Shown here: piece after piece, positions 33,673 to 44,100 of the stretch
Layout of the letters: every line of letters begins with the position of its first letter
Position numbering within the stretch: the stretch's first letter is position 1
Assembly: GCF_008632455.1 (NCBI RefSeq)
Contig: NZ_CP043929.1
Span: forward strand, 496,001-560,000
Direction: 5' to 3'
Source of the DNA: Methylomonas rhizoryzae
GTDB lineage: Bacteria > Pseudomonadota > Gammaproteobacteria > Methylococcales > Methylomonadaceae
DNA: 64,000 bases
Notes under the pieces: generated by a model
Database searches by the model: none
The model's input: only the letters and a program-made list of their open reading frames with translations
What the model was told of the DNA's origin: nothing
Position numbers and translations under genes: made by a program

Positions 33673-34050
33673 ATGAACGCACAAGCAGAGCAGGTCACTT
33701 CTATAGGTGATATCGTAAAATTAATAATTTGCCCTTTGCTGATTGCAGCTGGGGTTGTTGCGTTCTATCACTTTTCTGATTTTCTGCTGTTGTATCGTGT
33801 ACTTGCCTTAGTATTGATTGTAGCTTTTGCGGTGGGTATTTGTTTTACCACGGCAAAAGGGCGCGCTGTTTGGCAATTTATCGGTGAGTCTAAGCAGGAA
33901 ATGCGGCGCGTGGTGTGGCCTACGCGGGAAGAAACATTTAGAACGACAATATTGGTCTTTGCAATGGTATTTATTGTGGGGCTGATACTTTGGTTGCTCG
34001 ATATGTTTCTGCTCTGGGCAATCCAATTGCTAATGAATCAGGGGATTTAA
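33673..34050 (+). CDS. secE: Preprotein translocase subunit SecE
   Basis: SecE clamps the SecY channel in the inner membrane. The 125-residue protein is the three-helix form seen in E. coli (127 residues): two N-terminal hydrophobic helices at about 18-60, the conserved cytoplasmic amphipathic segment SKQEMRRVVWPTREET, and the essential third helix (TILVFAMVFIVGLILWLLDM). It starts 25 bp after tRNA-Trp and ends 3 bp before nusG. Confidence 0.96.
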   Translation: MNAQAEQVTSIGDIVKLIICPLLIAAGVVAFYHFSDFLLLYRVLALVLIVAFAVGICFTTAKGRAVWQFIGESKQEMRRVVWPTREETFRTTILVFAMVFIVGLILWLLDMFLLWAIQLLMNQGI

Positions 34051-34053
34051 TCC

Positions 34054-34587
34054 ATGTCGTTGCGCTGGTATGTGGTACACGCGTACTCAAATTTTGAAAA
34101 TAAAGTTAAGCAGTCCTTAGAGGAGCGCATTAAGCGGGAAGGGCTGCAAGATTATTTCGGGAAAATCCTGGTCCCAACGGAAGAAGTCGTAGAGATGAAA
34201 ATGGGGCAGCAGCGTAAAAGCGAGCGCAAATTTTTTCCCGGCTACGTCTTGGTTCAAATGGAGTTAAACGACGAAACGTGGCATTTAGTTAAAAACGTGC
34301 CTAGAGTATTGGGATTTATCGGAGGGGCTACAGATAAGCCTTCGCCGATTTCGGAAAAAGAGGCGATGGCAATCCTTAATAGAGTTGAGGAAGGGGTTAA
34401 TAAGCCGCGCCCTAAAACGCTATTTGAAGTCGGAGAAGTTATTAGGATAATCGACGGGCCATTTAAAGATTTCAATGGTAGCATTGAGGAAGTCAACTAC
34501 GACAAAAGCCGTTTGAGAGTTTCCGTGTTGATTTTTGGTCGCTCAACGCCGGTAGAGCTGGACTTTGTTCAAGTAGAAAAAATTTAA
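34054..34587 (+). CDS. nusG: Transcription termination/antitermination factor NusG
   Basis: NusG binds RNA polymerase, reduces pausing and links it to Rho or to ribosomal protein S10. The 177-residue protein has the NGN domain at the N-terminus (LRWYVVHAYSNFENKVKQSLEERI, then FFPGYVLVQMEL). A C-terminal KOW domain (FEVGEVIRIIDGPFKDFNGSIEEV) ends with VELDFVQVEKI. The secE-nusG pair is immediately followed by a strong terminator, separating it from rplK. Confidence 0.97.
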   Translation: MSLRWYVVHAYSNFENKVKQSLEERIKREGLQDYFGKILVPTEEVVEMKMGQQRKSERKFFPGYVLVQMELNDETWHLVKNVPRVLGFIGGATDKPSPISEKEAMAILNRVEEGVNKPRPKTLFEVGEVIRIIDGPFKDFNGSIEEVNYDKSRLRVSVLIFGRSTPVELDFVQVEKI

Positions 34588-34607
34588 CTTGCAGGGCTAA
34601 ATATCTG

Positions 34608-34641
34608 AATCCTTGCCATGCTCATGGCAAGGATTTTTGTT
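34608..34641 (+). terminator. Rho-independent terminator after nusG
   Basis: The repeat AATCCTTGCCATG / CATGGCAAGGATT forms a 13-bp stem with a minimal loop, followed by a T-rich tract (TTTGTTTG). It ends the tRNA-tuf-secE-nusG transcript. Confidence 0.88.
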
Positions 34642-34686
34642 TGTATGGGGAGCTGAAAAGCGTTAGTACCCGAATAGGAGCTAAAA

Positions 34687-35118
34687 ATGGCTAAAAAAAT
34701 CGATTCATATATTAAATTGCAGGTAAAAGCAGGCGAGGCTAACCCTAGTCCTCCGGTTGGTCCTGCTTTGGGCCAACGTGGCGTCAATATCATGGAGTTC
34801 TGTAAAGCCTTCAATGCTAGAACCCAGGAAGTCGAGAAAGGTTTGCCTTTACCTGTCGTTATTACTGTTTATAGTGATAAAAGTTTTACTTTTATTACCA
34901 AAACTCCACCCGCATCTATTTTGTTGAAAAAAGCCGCAGGCATCAAGAGTGGTAGCAGTAAGCCTAACTCCAACAAAGTCGGCACCGTAACGCGGGCGCA
35001 GTTGGAAGAAATCGCCAAAACAAAAATGGAAGACTTGAATGCTGCAAATTTAGAGTCGGCAGTCAAAATTATTGCGGGCAGCGCTCGCAGTATGGGCTTG
35101 AACGTGGAGGGATTGTAA
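34687..35118 (+). CDS. rplK: 50S ribosomal protein L11
   Basis: L11 binds the GTPase-associated region of 23S rRNA. The 143-residue protein begins with the conserved KIDSYIKLQVKAGEANPSPPVGPALGQRGVNIMEFCKAFN (proline-rich N-terminal domain) and ends in the RNA-binding C-terminal domain (GSARSMGLNVEG). The ribosome binding site is AGGAGCT. The stop overlaps the rplA start by one base, so L11 and L1 are translationally coupled. L1 feedback on the rplK leader is known in E. coli; I did not identify the site here. Confidence 0.98.
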   Translation: MAKKIDSYIKLQVKAGEANPSPPVGPALGQRGVNIMEFCKAFNARTQEVEKGLPLPVVITVYSDKSFTFITKTPPASILLKKAAGIKSGSSKPNSNKVGTVTRAQLEEIAKTKMEDLNAANLESAVKIIAGSARSMGLNVEGL

Positions 35119-35813
35119 TGGCTAAATTTAGTAAAAAAACACAGGCAATTAAAGCCAAAGTGGTTAGAAGCAAACAATATTCAGTATCTGAAGCCATTTC
35201 GATATTGAAAGAATTCGCAAATGTCAAATTTGACGAGTCGATTGATGTAAGCGTCAATTTGGGCGTCGATCCAAGAAAATCCGATCAAAACGTTCGAGGT
35301 GCATCGGTATTGCCCAATGGTACGGGTAAAACCGTACGTGTAGCGGTGTTTACCCAGGGGCCTAATGCCGACGCAGCAAAAGAAGCAGGCGCCGACTTAG
35401 TAGGCATGGACGACTTGGCTGAGCAAGTAAAGCGCGGCGAAATCAATTTTGACGTCGTTATTGCCTCTCCGGATGCTATGAGAGTCGTCGGCCAGTTGGG
35501 TCAAATTTTAGGTCCAAGAGGCTTAATGCCTAACCCTAAAGTGGGAACTGTAACGCCCGATGTCGCTACAGCCGTAAAGAATGCCAAATCCGGACAAGTT
35601 AGATACAGAACCGATAAAGCCGGCATCATTCATTGTTCCATTGGCAAAGTCTCTTTCGACGAGACTGCCATCAAACAAAATCTGGAATTTTTGATTACAG
35701 ATTTGAAAAAAGCGAAGCCTACCGCGGCGAAAGGCGTGTATTTAAAGAAAATTTCGTTGTCGTCCACGATGGGACCTGGATTGTGGATCGATCAAACTAG
35801 CATCGAGATTTAA
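35118..35813 (+). CDS. rplA: 50S ribosomal protein L1
   Basis: L1 forms the mobile stalk at the E site and in E. coli represses its own operon. The 231-residue protein has the usual length and shows FDESIDVSVNLGVDPRKSDQNVRG, the signature ASPDAMRVVGQLGQILGPRGLMPNPKVGTVT and a conserved ending (YLKKISLSSTMGPGLWID). Its ATG shares a base with the rplK stop. It is followed by about 170 bp containing the L10 leader. Confidence 0.98.
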   Translation: MAKFSKKTQAIKAKVVRSKQYSVSEAISILKEFANVKFDESIDVSVNLGVDPRKSDQNVRGASVLPNGTGKTVRVAVFTQGPNADAAKEAGADLVGMDDLAEQVKRGEINFDVVIASPDAMRVVGQLGQILGPRGLMPNPKVGTVTPDVATAVKNAKSGQVRYRTDKAGIIHCSIGKVSFDETAIKQNLEFLITDLKKAKPTAAKGVYLKKISLSSTMGPGLWIDQTSIEI

Positions 35814-35850
35814 AAAACTTTGGGTTGCCGGCAAATCGGTAACCGTCAAA

Positions 35851-35887
35851 GACCGTAGGTGCGGAAGCTTAATATCCTACGTAGACG
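35851..35887 (+). promoter_or_regulatory. Ribosomal protein L10 leader element
   Basis: The segment GACCGTAGGTG ... GCTTAATATCCTACGTAGACGG matches the conserved part of the L10 leader, where L10-(L12)4 binds to repress rplJL. CGTAGG pairs with CCTACG, and outer CCG pairs with CGG. It lies about 100 nt before the rplJ start in a 171-nt leader that follows rplA. Confidence 0.75.
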
Positions 35888-35984
35888 GAAGCTCGAACTA
35901 AAGGATTGGAAAGAGTACCGTGAAGGGGCATCTATTAGATGCATTTGCAGTGCTGATGAAAGTCAGACGATACAGGAGATAGAT

Positions 35985-36479
35985 GTGGCACTCAATTTAG
36001 ATGGCAAAAAAGTTGTCGTAGAGGAAGTTGCAGAAGTAGCAGGAAAAGCGCTTTCGGCGGTTGCGGCCGAATATCGCGGCTTAACCGTTTCCGAATTGAC
36101 TAAATTGCGCAAAACAGCCCGGGAAACAGGCGTGTATTTGAGGGTGGTAAAAAACACACTGGCAAAACGCGCAGTGGTTGGGACCGAATTTGAATGCATG
36201 CAAGACGGTTTAACCGGGCCGCTTATTCTGGCCTTTTCGTTGGAAGATCCAGGTTGTGCGGCGCGATTGGTACACGATTTTGCAAAAGAGCATAACAAGC
36301 TGATTGCGAAAGTCGTTGCAATTAACGGTCAAGCATTTGACGGCTCCGAGTTGGAACGATTGGCGAGATTGCCGACACGCGATCAAGGTATCAGCATGCT
36401 GATGTCTGTCATGAAAGCACCGGTGGAAAAACTGGCACGCACCTTGGCTGCGATCAGAGACGAAAAAGAAGCGGCGTAA
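35985..36479 (+). CDS. rplJ: 50S ribosomal protein L10
   Basis: L10 anchors the L7/L12 stalk. The frame is open for 42 more codons upstream, but that part is the regulatory leader. I place the start at GTG 35985, behind CAGGAG, giving the canonical N-terminus (M)ALNLDGKKVVVEEVAEVAGKALSAVAAEYRG and 164 residues (E. coli 165). The C-terminal helix that binds L7/L12 dimers is intact. Autoregulation through the leader at 35851-35887 is expected from established biology. Confidence 0.96.
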   Translation: MALNLDGKKVVVEEVAEVAGKALSAVAAEYRGLTVSELTKLRKTARETGVYLRVVKNTLAKRAVVGTEFECMQDGLTGPLILAFSLEDPGCAARLVHDFAKEHNKLIAKVVAINGQAFDGSELERLARLPTRDQGISMLMSVMKAPVEKLARTLAAIRDEKEAA

Positions 36480-36524
36480 ACTCACGATTAACTGATAAAG
36501 CTCAAAATATACGAGGAATTTAGA

Positions 36525-36893
36525 ATGGCAATTTCGAAAGAAGATATCTTGGAAACAGTTGCAAACATGACTGTGATGGAAATCGTTGATTTAATATCGG
36601 CGATGGAAGAAAAATTTGGTGTATCTGCAGCTGCCGCAGTCGCTGTGGCCGCACCTGCAGCGGCTGCAGTTGTCGAAGAACAAACCGAGTTTGATGTCAT
36701 TTTGACCGGTTTCGGCGAGAATAAAGTAGCAGTAATTAAAGCCGTTCGCGGTTTAACCGGTTTGGGACTGAAGGAAGCCAAGGATGCGGTAGAAGGCGCT
36801 CCGACTACTTTGAAAGAAGCTGTCAGCAAAGCTGAAGCTGAAGCTGCGAAAAAAGAACTCGAAGAAGCGGGCGCTACCTGCGAAATCAAATAA
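36525..36893 (+). CDS. rplL: 50S ribosomal protein L7/L12
   Basis: L7/L12 forms the flexible stalk that recruits translational GTPases. The 122-residue protein has the N-terminal dimerisation domain (ISKEDILETVANMTVMEIVDLISAMEEKFGV), an Ala/Val-rich hinge (about 36-52) and the C-terminal domain with the factor-binding KVAVIKAVRGLTGLGLKEAKDAVEGAP. The ribosome binding site is GAGG. A hairpin follows before rpoB. Confidence 0.98.
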   Translation: MAISKEDILETVANMTVMEIVDLISAMEEKFGVSAAAAVAVAAPAAAAVVEEQTEFDVILTGFGENKVAVIKAVRGLTGLGLKEAKDAVEGAPTTLKEAVSKAEAEAAKKELEEAGATCEIK

Positions 36894-36931
36894 GCAATTT
36901 GTTTGCTCATCGGGCGCAAGCCCACCAAGCC

Positions 36932-36962
36932 GGGCTGACGGTATTTTACCGTCGGCCTTTTA
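36932..36962 (+). terminator. rplL-rpoB intergenic hairpin, probable attenuator
   Basis: GGCTGACGGTA and TACCGTCGGCC pair around a short loop and are followed by TTTTA. It lies between rplL and rpoB, where E. coli has a leaky terminator that sets rpoBC expression below that of L7/L12. Confidence 0.72.
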
Positions 36963-37018
36963 CTGCTTGTAAGACGGGCAGTATCAATCATCTCTGACGA
37001 AGAAGGTATAGAAGCAAT

Positions 37019-40000
37019 ATGGCCTATTCTTTTACCGAAAAAAAGCGCATTCGTAACAATTTTGGAAAAGGCAGTGAAGTTCTGGATGTGCCTTATCTGT
37101 TGGCAACGCAGATCGATTCGTATGCCAGCTTCCTGCAACTAGGCGTACAGCCGGAAAAACGAAAAAATCAAGGGTTACACGCGGCGTTTTCCAGCGTTTT
37201 TCCGGTGGTGAGTCATTCCGGGTACGCAGTGCTTGAGTACGTAAAATACCGTTTAGGGGAACCTGCTTTCGACGTAAGAGAATGCCAGCAAAGAGGCGCG
37301 ACATTTTCCGCACCGTTACGGGTATTAGTTCGTTTGGTTATCTACGACAAAGACGCGCCGGCTAACACCAAAGTCGTGAAGGACATTCGCGAACAGGAAG
37401 TTTACATGGGTGAATTGCCGTTGATGACGGAGAACGGTACCTTCGTCATTAATGGCACCGAACGCGTCATCGTGTCGCAATTGCACCGTTCGCCCGGAGT
37501 GTTTTTTGATCACGACAAAGGCAAGACTCACTCATCCGGGAAATTATTGTTCAATGCACGGGTAATACCTTACCGCGGCTCATGGTTAGACTTTGAATTC
37601 GACCACAAGGATGCCGTTTATGTGCGAATAGACCGCCGTCGAAAAATTCCGGCGACCATATTGTTGCGTGCGTTGGGCTACGACAACGAAGAGATGATTA
37701 ATATTTTCTTCGACACCAATAAATTTTCATTGGCCCCGAATCGTTTTATGTTTCACGTCAAACCGGAGCGCTTGCGAGGCGAGATGGCGGTATTCGATAT
37801 CAAGCACGATGGGAAGGTTTTGATCGAGGAAGGGCGGCGGATTACCGCAAAACACGTACGCCAGCTTGAAAAGGCCAACGTCACCGAAATAGAAGTGCCT
37901 AAAGATTATCTTTATGGAAAAATTTTGGGACACAACGTCGTTGATAAATCGACTGGCGAATTGGTAGCAAACGTCAACGACGAATTGACCGAATCCCTGT
38001 TGCAGAAATTAATTGACAACGACGTTAAAGAAATTAATACCTTGTATGTCAATGACTTAGATCGCGGTCCGTATATTTCAAACGCCATGCGTTTGGATAC
38101 CACGACGAATCGTCTGGAAGCATTAGTCGAAATCTACCGGATGATGCGTCCGGGCGAGCCGCCTACCGTAGAGTCCGCGGAAAACTTATTCGAAAATTTA
38201 TTTTTCACCGACGAGCGTTACGACTTGTCCGCTGTCGGCAGAATGAAATTCAACCGTCGCTTGGGCCGTGAAGAAATCGAAGGTCAAGGCACGTTAAGCA
38301 AAGAAGACATCATTGATGTTTTAAAGGAATTGATCAAAATTCGTAACGGCAACGGAACAGTAGACGATATCGATCATTTGGGTAACCGCCGGGTACGCTC
38401 GGTTGGAGAAATGATAGAAAACCAATTCCGGATCGGTTTGGTCCGCGTTGAGCGCGCCGTGCGGGAACGCCTAACGCTTGCGGACTCCGAAGGTTTGATG
38501 CCGCAAGAAATTATCAATGCCAAACCGGTTTCGGCGGCAGTGAAGGAGTTCTTCGGTTCCAGTCAGTTATCGCAGTTCATGGACCAAAACAATCCGTTGT
38601 CTCAAGTTACTCACAAGCGCCGCGTATCTGCGCTGGGACCGGGCGGTTTAGCCAGAGAGCGGGCCGGATTCGAGGTCAGGGACGTTCATACCACTCATTA
38701 CGGTCGGGTATGTCCGATTGAAACCCCGGAGGGGCCGAACATCGGTTTGATCAACTCTCTGGCCGTGTACGCGCGCACTAACGAATACGGCTTTTTAGAA
38801 ACGCCGTACCGCAAAGTTGTTAACGGTGTTGTAACGGATCAAGTCGATTACATCTCTGCCATTGAAGAGGGCGAATATGTCATTGCGCAATCCAGCGTAG
38901 CGGTAGACGACAACGGCAAATTGATCGAAGGTTTGGTTTCTTGCCGTTATAAAGACGAGTTTACCTTGGCGTCTTCCGATACTGTGCAATACATGGACGT
39001 CTCTTCAAAGCAAATCGTCTCGGTCGCGGCATCGATCATTCCGTTTTTAGAGCATGATGACGCGAACCGGGCGTTGATGGGCTCCAACATGCAGCGCCAA
39101 GCGGTACCGACATTGCGTGCGGAAAAACCGCTGGTTGGCACGGGTATGGAGCGTGTTGTTGCCAAGGACTCCGGTGTAACTGTCGTTGCAACGCGCGGCG
39201 GTAGAATCGAAGCGGTCGATGCCGCCAGAATCGTGGTGCGAGTAAACGACGAAGAAACCGTTGCCGGCGTTCCGGGTGTCGATATTTACAATTTGATCAA
39301 ATACACCCGTTCGAACCAAAACACCTGCATCAATCAAAAGCCGCTAGTTAAGTTGGGCGATATCGTCAACAAAGGCGATATTCTGGCGGATGGTCCGTCG
39401 ACGGACTTGGGTGAGTTGGCGCTTGGGCAAAATATGCTGATCGCGTTTATGCCTTGGAACGGTTATAACTTTGAAGATTCCATTTTGGTGTCGGAACGGG
39501 TGGTGAAAGAAGATAGATTCACCACTATTCATATAGAAGAGAAAACGTGCGTCGCTCGAGAGACCAAGCATAGTCCCGAGGAGATTACCGCCGATATTCC
39601 GAACGTCAGTGAAGAAGCGCTATCGAAACTTGACGAGTCCGGCATCGTTTACGTTGGAGCGGAAGTGAAAGGCGGTGACATTCTCGTCGGTAAAGTTACC
39701 CCGAAAGGCGAGACGCAACTGACTCCGGAAGAAAAGCTGCTAAGAGCGATTTTCGGCGAAAAGGCCGCAGACGTGAAAGATACCTCGTTGCGAGTGCCTA
39801 ATAACGTGCGGGGAACCGTGATCGATGTTCAGGTATTCACCCGCGACGGCGTTAAAAAAGATAAACGGGCGTTGGAGATCGAAGACGCCGAAATCAGACG
39901 TTACCGTAAAGATCTGGACGACCAATTAAAAATCGTCGAGCACGACATTTTTGCCAGGGTTAAAGCAACTCTGAAAGGTAAAAAGGCGGAAAAGGGACCG

Positions 40001-41095
40001 AACGGTCTGAAAAAAGGCGAAGAAATCGTTGAAGCCTATATGAACGGCTTGACGAATTCCGAACTGCTTAAAATTAGGTCTCAAGACGAAGACGTCAATG
40101 TTTATCTGGAGACGATTGCAGAACAAGTCGAGCAACAACGTAAACAATTCGACGAACGTTTCGAGCAGAAAAAGAAAAAAATCACCATGGGCGACGACTT
40201 GGCGCCGGGTGTGTTGAAAATGGTCAAAGTGTATTTGGCGGTCAAAAAGCGCATCCAGCCGGGCGATAAAATGGCGGGACGCCATGGAAACAAAGGGGTC
40301 ATTTCGCAGATCGTTCCGATCGAAGATATGCCCTATACGGCCGACGGTACTACCATCGATATCGTGTTGAATCCACTGGGTGTACCCTCGCGGATGAACG
40401 TAGGGCAAGTACTGGAAACCCATTTGGGATGGGCGGCGAAAGGATTGGGTATCAAGATCGGCAAGATGTTGGAGGCGCAAGCCAAGGTGATAGAAGTTAG
40501 GGAGCTTTTGGAAAAAATTTATAACTGCAGCGGTAGAAAAGAAGATTTAGCCGGCTTGTCCGACGCCGAAATTCTAGATTTGGCATCTAATTTGACCGAA
40601 GGCGTGCCGATGGCAACACCGGTATTCGACGGCGCTTCCGAAGAAGACATTCGCAGCATGTTGAGCTTGGCCGACTTGCCTGAACATGGCCAGACCGTTT
40701 TGTACGACGGCTTGACCGGCGAAAGGTTCGAGAGGGAGGTTACTGTCGGATATATGTATATGCTGAAATTAAATCATTTGGTGGACGACAAAATGCATGC
40801 GCGTTCAACCGGGCCTTACAGTCTGGTCACGCAGCAGCCACTCGGCGGCAAAGCCCAGTTCGGCGGCCAGCGCTTCGGTGAGATGGAAGTTTGGGCATTG
40901 GAAGCATACGGTGCCGCTTATACGCTGCAAGAAATGCTGACGGTCAAATCGGACGACGTTACCGGTAGAACTCGAATGTACAAGAATATCGTCGACGGCA
41001 ACCATACGATGGAAGCCGGAATGCCGGAATCATTCAACGTGTTGGTCAAAGAAATACGTTCGCTGGGAGTCAATATCGAAATGGAACAGGAATGA
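37019..41095 (+). CDS. rpoB: RNA polymerase beta subunit
   Basis: RpoB is the large catalytic subunit paired with RpoC. At 1358 residues it has the size typical of gammaproteobacteria (E. coli 1342). The rifampicin region reads GSSQLSQFMDQNNPLSQV and then HKRRVSALGPGGL, so the Asp, His and Ser residues most often changed in resistant mutants are wild type. Other landmarks are ETPEGPNIGLINSLA, KMAGRHGNKGVIS and the C-terminal GGQRFGEMEVWALEAYGAAY. It lies 62 bp upstream of rpoC. Confidence 0.99.
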   Translation: MAYSFTEKKRIRNNFGKGSEVLDVPYLLATQIDSYASFLQLGVQPEKRKNQGLHAAFSSVFPVVSHSGYAVLEYVKYRLGEPAFDVRECQQRGATFSAPLRVLVRLVIYDKDAPANTKVVKDIREQEVYMGELPLMTENGTFVINGTERVIVSQLHRSPGVFFDHDKGKTHSSGKLLFNARVIPYRGSWLDFEFDHKDAVYVRIDRRRKIPATILLRALGYDNEEMINIFFDTNKFSLAPNRFMFHVKPERLRGEMAVFDIKHDGKVLIEEGRRITAKHVRQLEKANVTEIEVPKDYLYGKILGHNVVDKSTGELVANVNDELTESLLQKLIDNDVKEINTLYVNDLDRGPYISNAMRLDTTTNRLEALVEIYRMMRPGEPPTVESAENLFENLFFTDERYDLSAVGRMKFNRRLGREEIEGQGTLSKEDIIDVLKELIKIRNGNGTVDDIDHLGNRRVRSVGEMIENQFRIGLVRVERAVRERLTLADSEGLMPQEIINAKPVSAAVKEFFGSSQLSQFMDQNNPLSQVTHKRRVSALGPGGLARERAGFEVRDVHTTHYGRVCPIETPEGPNIGLINSLAVYARTNEYGFLETPYRKVVNGVVTDQVDYISAIEEGEYVIAQSSVAVDDNGKLIEGLVSCRYKDEFTLASSDTVQYMDVSSKQIVSVAASIIPFLEHDDANRALMGSNMQRQAVPTLRAEKPLVGTGMERVVAKDSGVTVVATRGGRIEAVDAARIVVRVNDEETVAGVPGVDIYNLIKYTRSNQNTCINQKPLVKLGDIVNKGDILADGPSTDLGELALGQNMLIAFMPWNGYNFEDSILVSERVVKEDRFTTIHIEEKTCVARETKHSPEEITADIPNVSEEALSKLDESGIVYVGAEVKGGDILVGKVTPKGETQLTPEEKLLRAIFGEKAADVKDTSLRVPNNVRGTVIDVQVFTRDGVKKDKRALEIEDAEIRRYRKDLDDQLKIVEHDIFARVKATLKGKKAEKGPNGLKKGEEIVEAYMNGLTNSELLKIRSQDEDVNVYLETIAEQVEQQRKQFDERFEQKKKKITMGDDLAPGVLKMVKVYLAVKKRIQPGDKMAGRHGNKGVISQIVPIEDMPYTADGTTIDIVLNPLGVPSRMNVGQVLETHLGWAAKGLGIKIGKMLEAQAKVIEVRELLEKIYNCSGRKEDLAGLSDAEILDLASNLTEGVPMATPVFDGASEEDIRSMLSLADLPEHGQTVLYDGLTGERFEREVTVGYMYMLKLNHLVDDKMHARSTGPYSLVTQQPLGGKAQFGGQRFGEMEVWALEAYGAAYTLQEMLTVKSDDVTGRTRMYKNIVDGNHTMEAGMPESFNVLVKEIRSLGVNIEMEQE

Positions 41096-41157
41096 TCCCA
41101 CGCTTGGGACGACTAAACACTGGACATTATCGATTTACATAAAAAGAGGGTACGCTC

Positions 41158-44100
41158 TTGAAAGATTTAATGAATTTTTTGAAACGACAAAACCGCTCCG
41201 ATGATTTTGACACGATAAGAATCGGTTTGGCTTCTCCTGATATGATTCGCTCATGGTCTTACGGCGAAGTCAAAAAACCGGAAACGATCAATTACAGGAC
41301 CTTCAAACCGGAGCGCGATGGGTTGTTTTGCGCAAAAATCTTCGGGCCGATTAGCGATTACGAGTGCTTGTGCGGTAAATATAAACGCCTGAAACACCGT
41401 GGGGTAATTTGCGAAAAGTGCGGCGTAGAAGTTACCTTGTCAAAAGTACGTCGCGAACGGATGGGGCACATCGAATTAGCTAGCCCGGTCGCACATATCT
41501 GGTTTTTGAAATCTTTGCCTTCCAGAATCGCGCTGTTACTGGATATGACACTACGTTCCATCGAAAGAGTGTTGTATTTCGAGACGTTCGTAGTCACCGA
41601 TCCGGGCATGTCGCCGTTGGAGAAAGGGCAATTATTGTCCGACGAAGAGTATATGAACGCGGTGGAAGAACACGGCGATGATTTCGTCGCAAAAATGGGC
41701 GCCGAGGCTATTTACGATTTATTGAAATCCATCGATTTAAAAGAAGAAATCAATAATTTAAGGGAGGAAATCAATTCGACTTCCTCCGATACCAAAATCA
41801 AGAAATTTTCAAAACGCTTAAAAGTCATCGATTCGTTGCTCGCCTCTAACAATCGGCCGGAATGGATGATTATGCATGTTTTGCCGGTGTTGCCGCCTGA
41901 ACTGCGTCCATTGGTACCCTTAGACGGGGGGCGTTTCGCGACTTCGGATTTGAACGACTTATATAGACGGGTCATCAATCGTAACAATCGCTTGACGCGG
42001 TTGTTGGATTTAAACGCCCCGGATATCATCGTTCGCAACGAAAAACGCATGCTGCAAGAAGCAGTGGATGCACTGCTGGATAATGGCCGCCGCGGCCGTG
42101 CGATTACCGGAAGCAATAGACGGCCGTTAAAATCCTTGGCGGATATGATCAAGGGCAAACAAGGGCGCTTCCGGCAAAACTTGCTCGGCAAACGGGTGGA
42201 TTACTCAGGGCGCTCGGTAATCGTGGTTGGTCCGACGCTGCGGTTGCATCAATGCGGGTTGCCGAAAAAAATGGCGTTGGAATTGTTCAAGCCGTTCATC
42301 TTCAGCAAACTGCAAATGCGCGGTTTGGCAACCACCATCAAAGCGGCAAAGAAAATGGTCGAGCGCGAAGGCGCCGAAGTATGGGATATTCTCGAAGAAG
42401 TGATTAGAGAGCATCCGGTACTACTGAACCGTGCGCCAACCTTGCACAGGCTGGGTATTCAGGCGTTCGAACCGACTTTGATTGAGGGCAAGGCCATTCA
42501 GTTGCATCCTTTAGTATGTAGCGCCTTTAACGCCGATTTCGACGGAGACCAGATGGCCGTACATATTCCGTTGTCAGTGGAAGCGCAGCTGGAGGCGCGC
42601 ACCCTGATGATGGCGACCAATAACATTTTGTCTCCGGCAAACGGTGAGCCGGTAATCAACCCCTCACAAGACGTGGTATTGGGTCTTTACTACATCAGCC
42701 GGGAAAAAGTTAACGCAAAAGGCGAAGGCAGCATTTTTTCCGATCTTGCCGAGGTAGGTATCGCACTAGACAACAAGGTCATTGAATTACAAAGTAAAAT
42801 TGAAGTTCGAATCACCGAGAAAACAAAAAATTCCGACGGCGAACTTGAAGAGACAACCACTAGAAGAAAGACGACGGTAGGACGAGCGCTTATTTGGAAC
42901 ATCGTTCCGGACGGTATGCCGTTCGAGTTAGTCAACGTGGATATGACTAAGAAAAATATTTCGCGCTTGATTAACTATTGTTATCGTTATCTCGGAATCA
43001 AAGATACGGTGATTTTGGCCGACAAAATCATGTACTTGGGTTTCAAATACGCTACCCGGGCAGGCGTCTCGTTCGGTATAGAAGATATGGAAATTCCCGC
43101 TAAAAAGGCCGATATCATTCGTGCGGCCGAAGGGGAAGTCAGCGAAATTCAAAATCAATATGCGTCCGGTTTGGTTACCGACGGCGAGCGTTACAACAAG
43201 GTAGTGGATATATGGTCGCGCGCGAATGACCAAGTTGCCAAAGTGATGATGGAAGGCTTGGGTGAAGAAGATGCAATCGATTCAGCCGGTAAGACAGTCA
43301 AACAAAAGTCGTTCAACTCTATATTCATGATGGCGGAGTCGGGCGCTAGGGGTTCGGCAGCGCAAATAAGGCAATTAGCGGGTATGCGTGGATTGATGGC
43401 CAAGCCGGACGGTTCAATTATCGAAACGCCTATTACCGCGAATTTCCGCGAAGGCCTGGACGTACTGCAATATTTCATCTCGACCCATGGCGCACGGAAA
43501 GGTTTGGCCGATACGGCTCTGAAAACCGCAAACTCAGGCTATCTGACGCGTCGATTAGTCGACGTGGCGCAAGACTTAGTCATTGCAGAATATGATTGCG
43601 GAACCGAAAACGGCCTAACCATGATGCCTATCATCGAGGGAGGAGACGTCGTCGAGCCGTTAGTGGAAAGGGTATTGGGTCGGGTTGCGGCTTTGGATGT
43701 TACCGATCCGGGTAGCGATAAGGTGTTAATTCCAGCCGGTACGATGATCGATGAAAATTTGGTATCGGTCCTGGAAGAAAATGGTATCGATAAGATGGTG
43801 GTGCGTTCGGTGATTACTTGTCAATCGCGTCACGGAGTATGTGCCAAATGTTATGGCCGCGATTTGGGACGCGGGCATTTGGTGAATAGTGGAGAGGCTG
43901 TCGGTGTCGTCGCTGCACAGTCGATCGGCGAGCCCGGAACTCAATTGACCATGAGAACCTTCCATATCGGCGGTGCCGCGTCAAGGTCTGCAGCGATCAG
44001 TAATGTTCAAGTTAAGTCGGCGGGTAACGTTAAATTGAGCAATTTGAAGACTGTTAAAAACCGCGAAAACCATTTGGTCGCGGTGTCTAGATCCGGGGAA

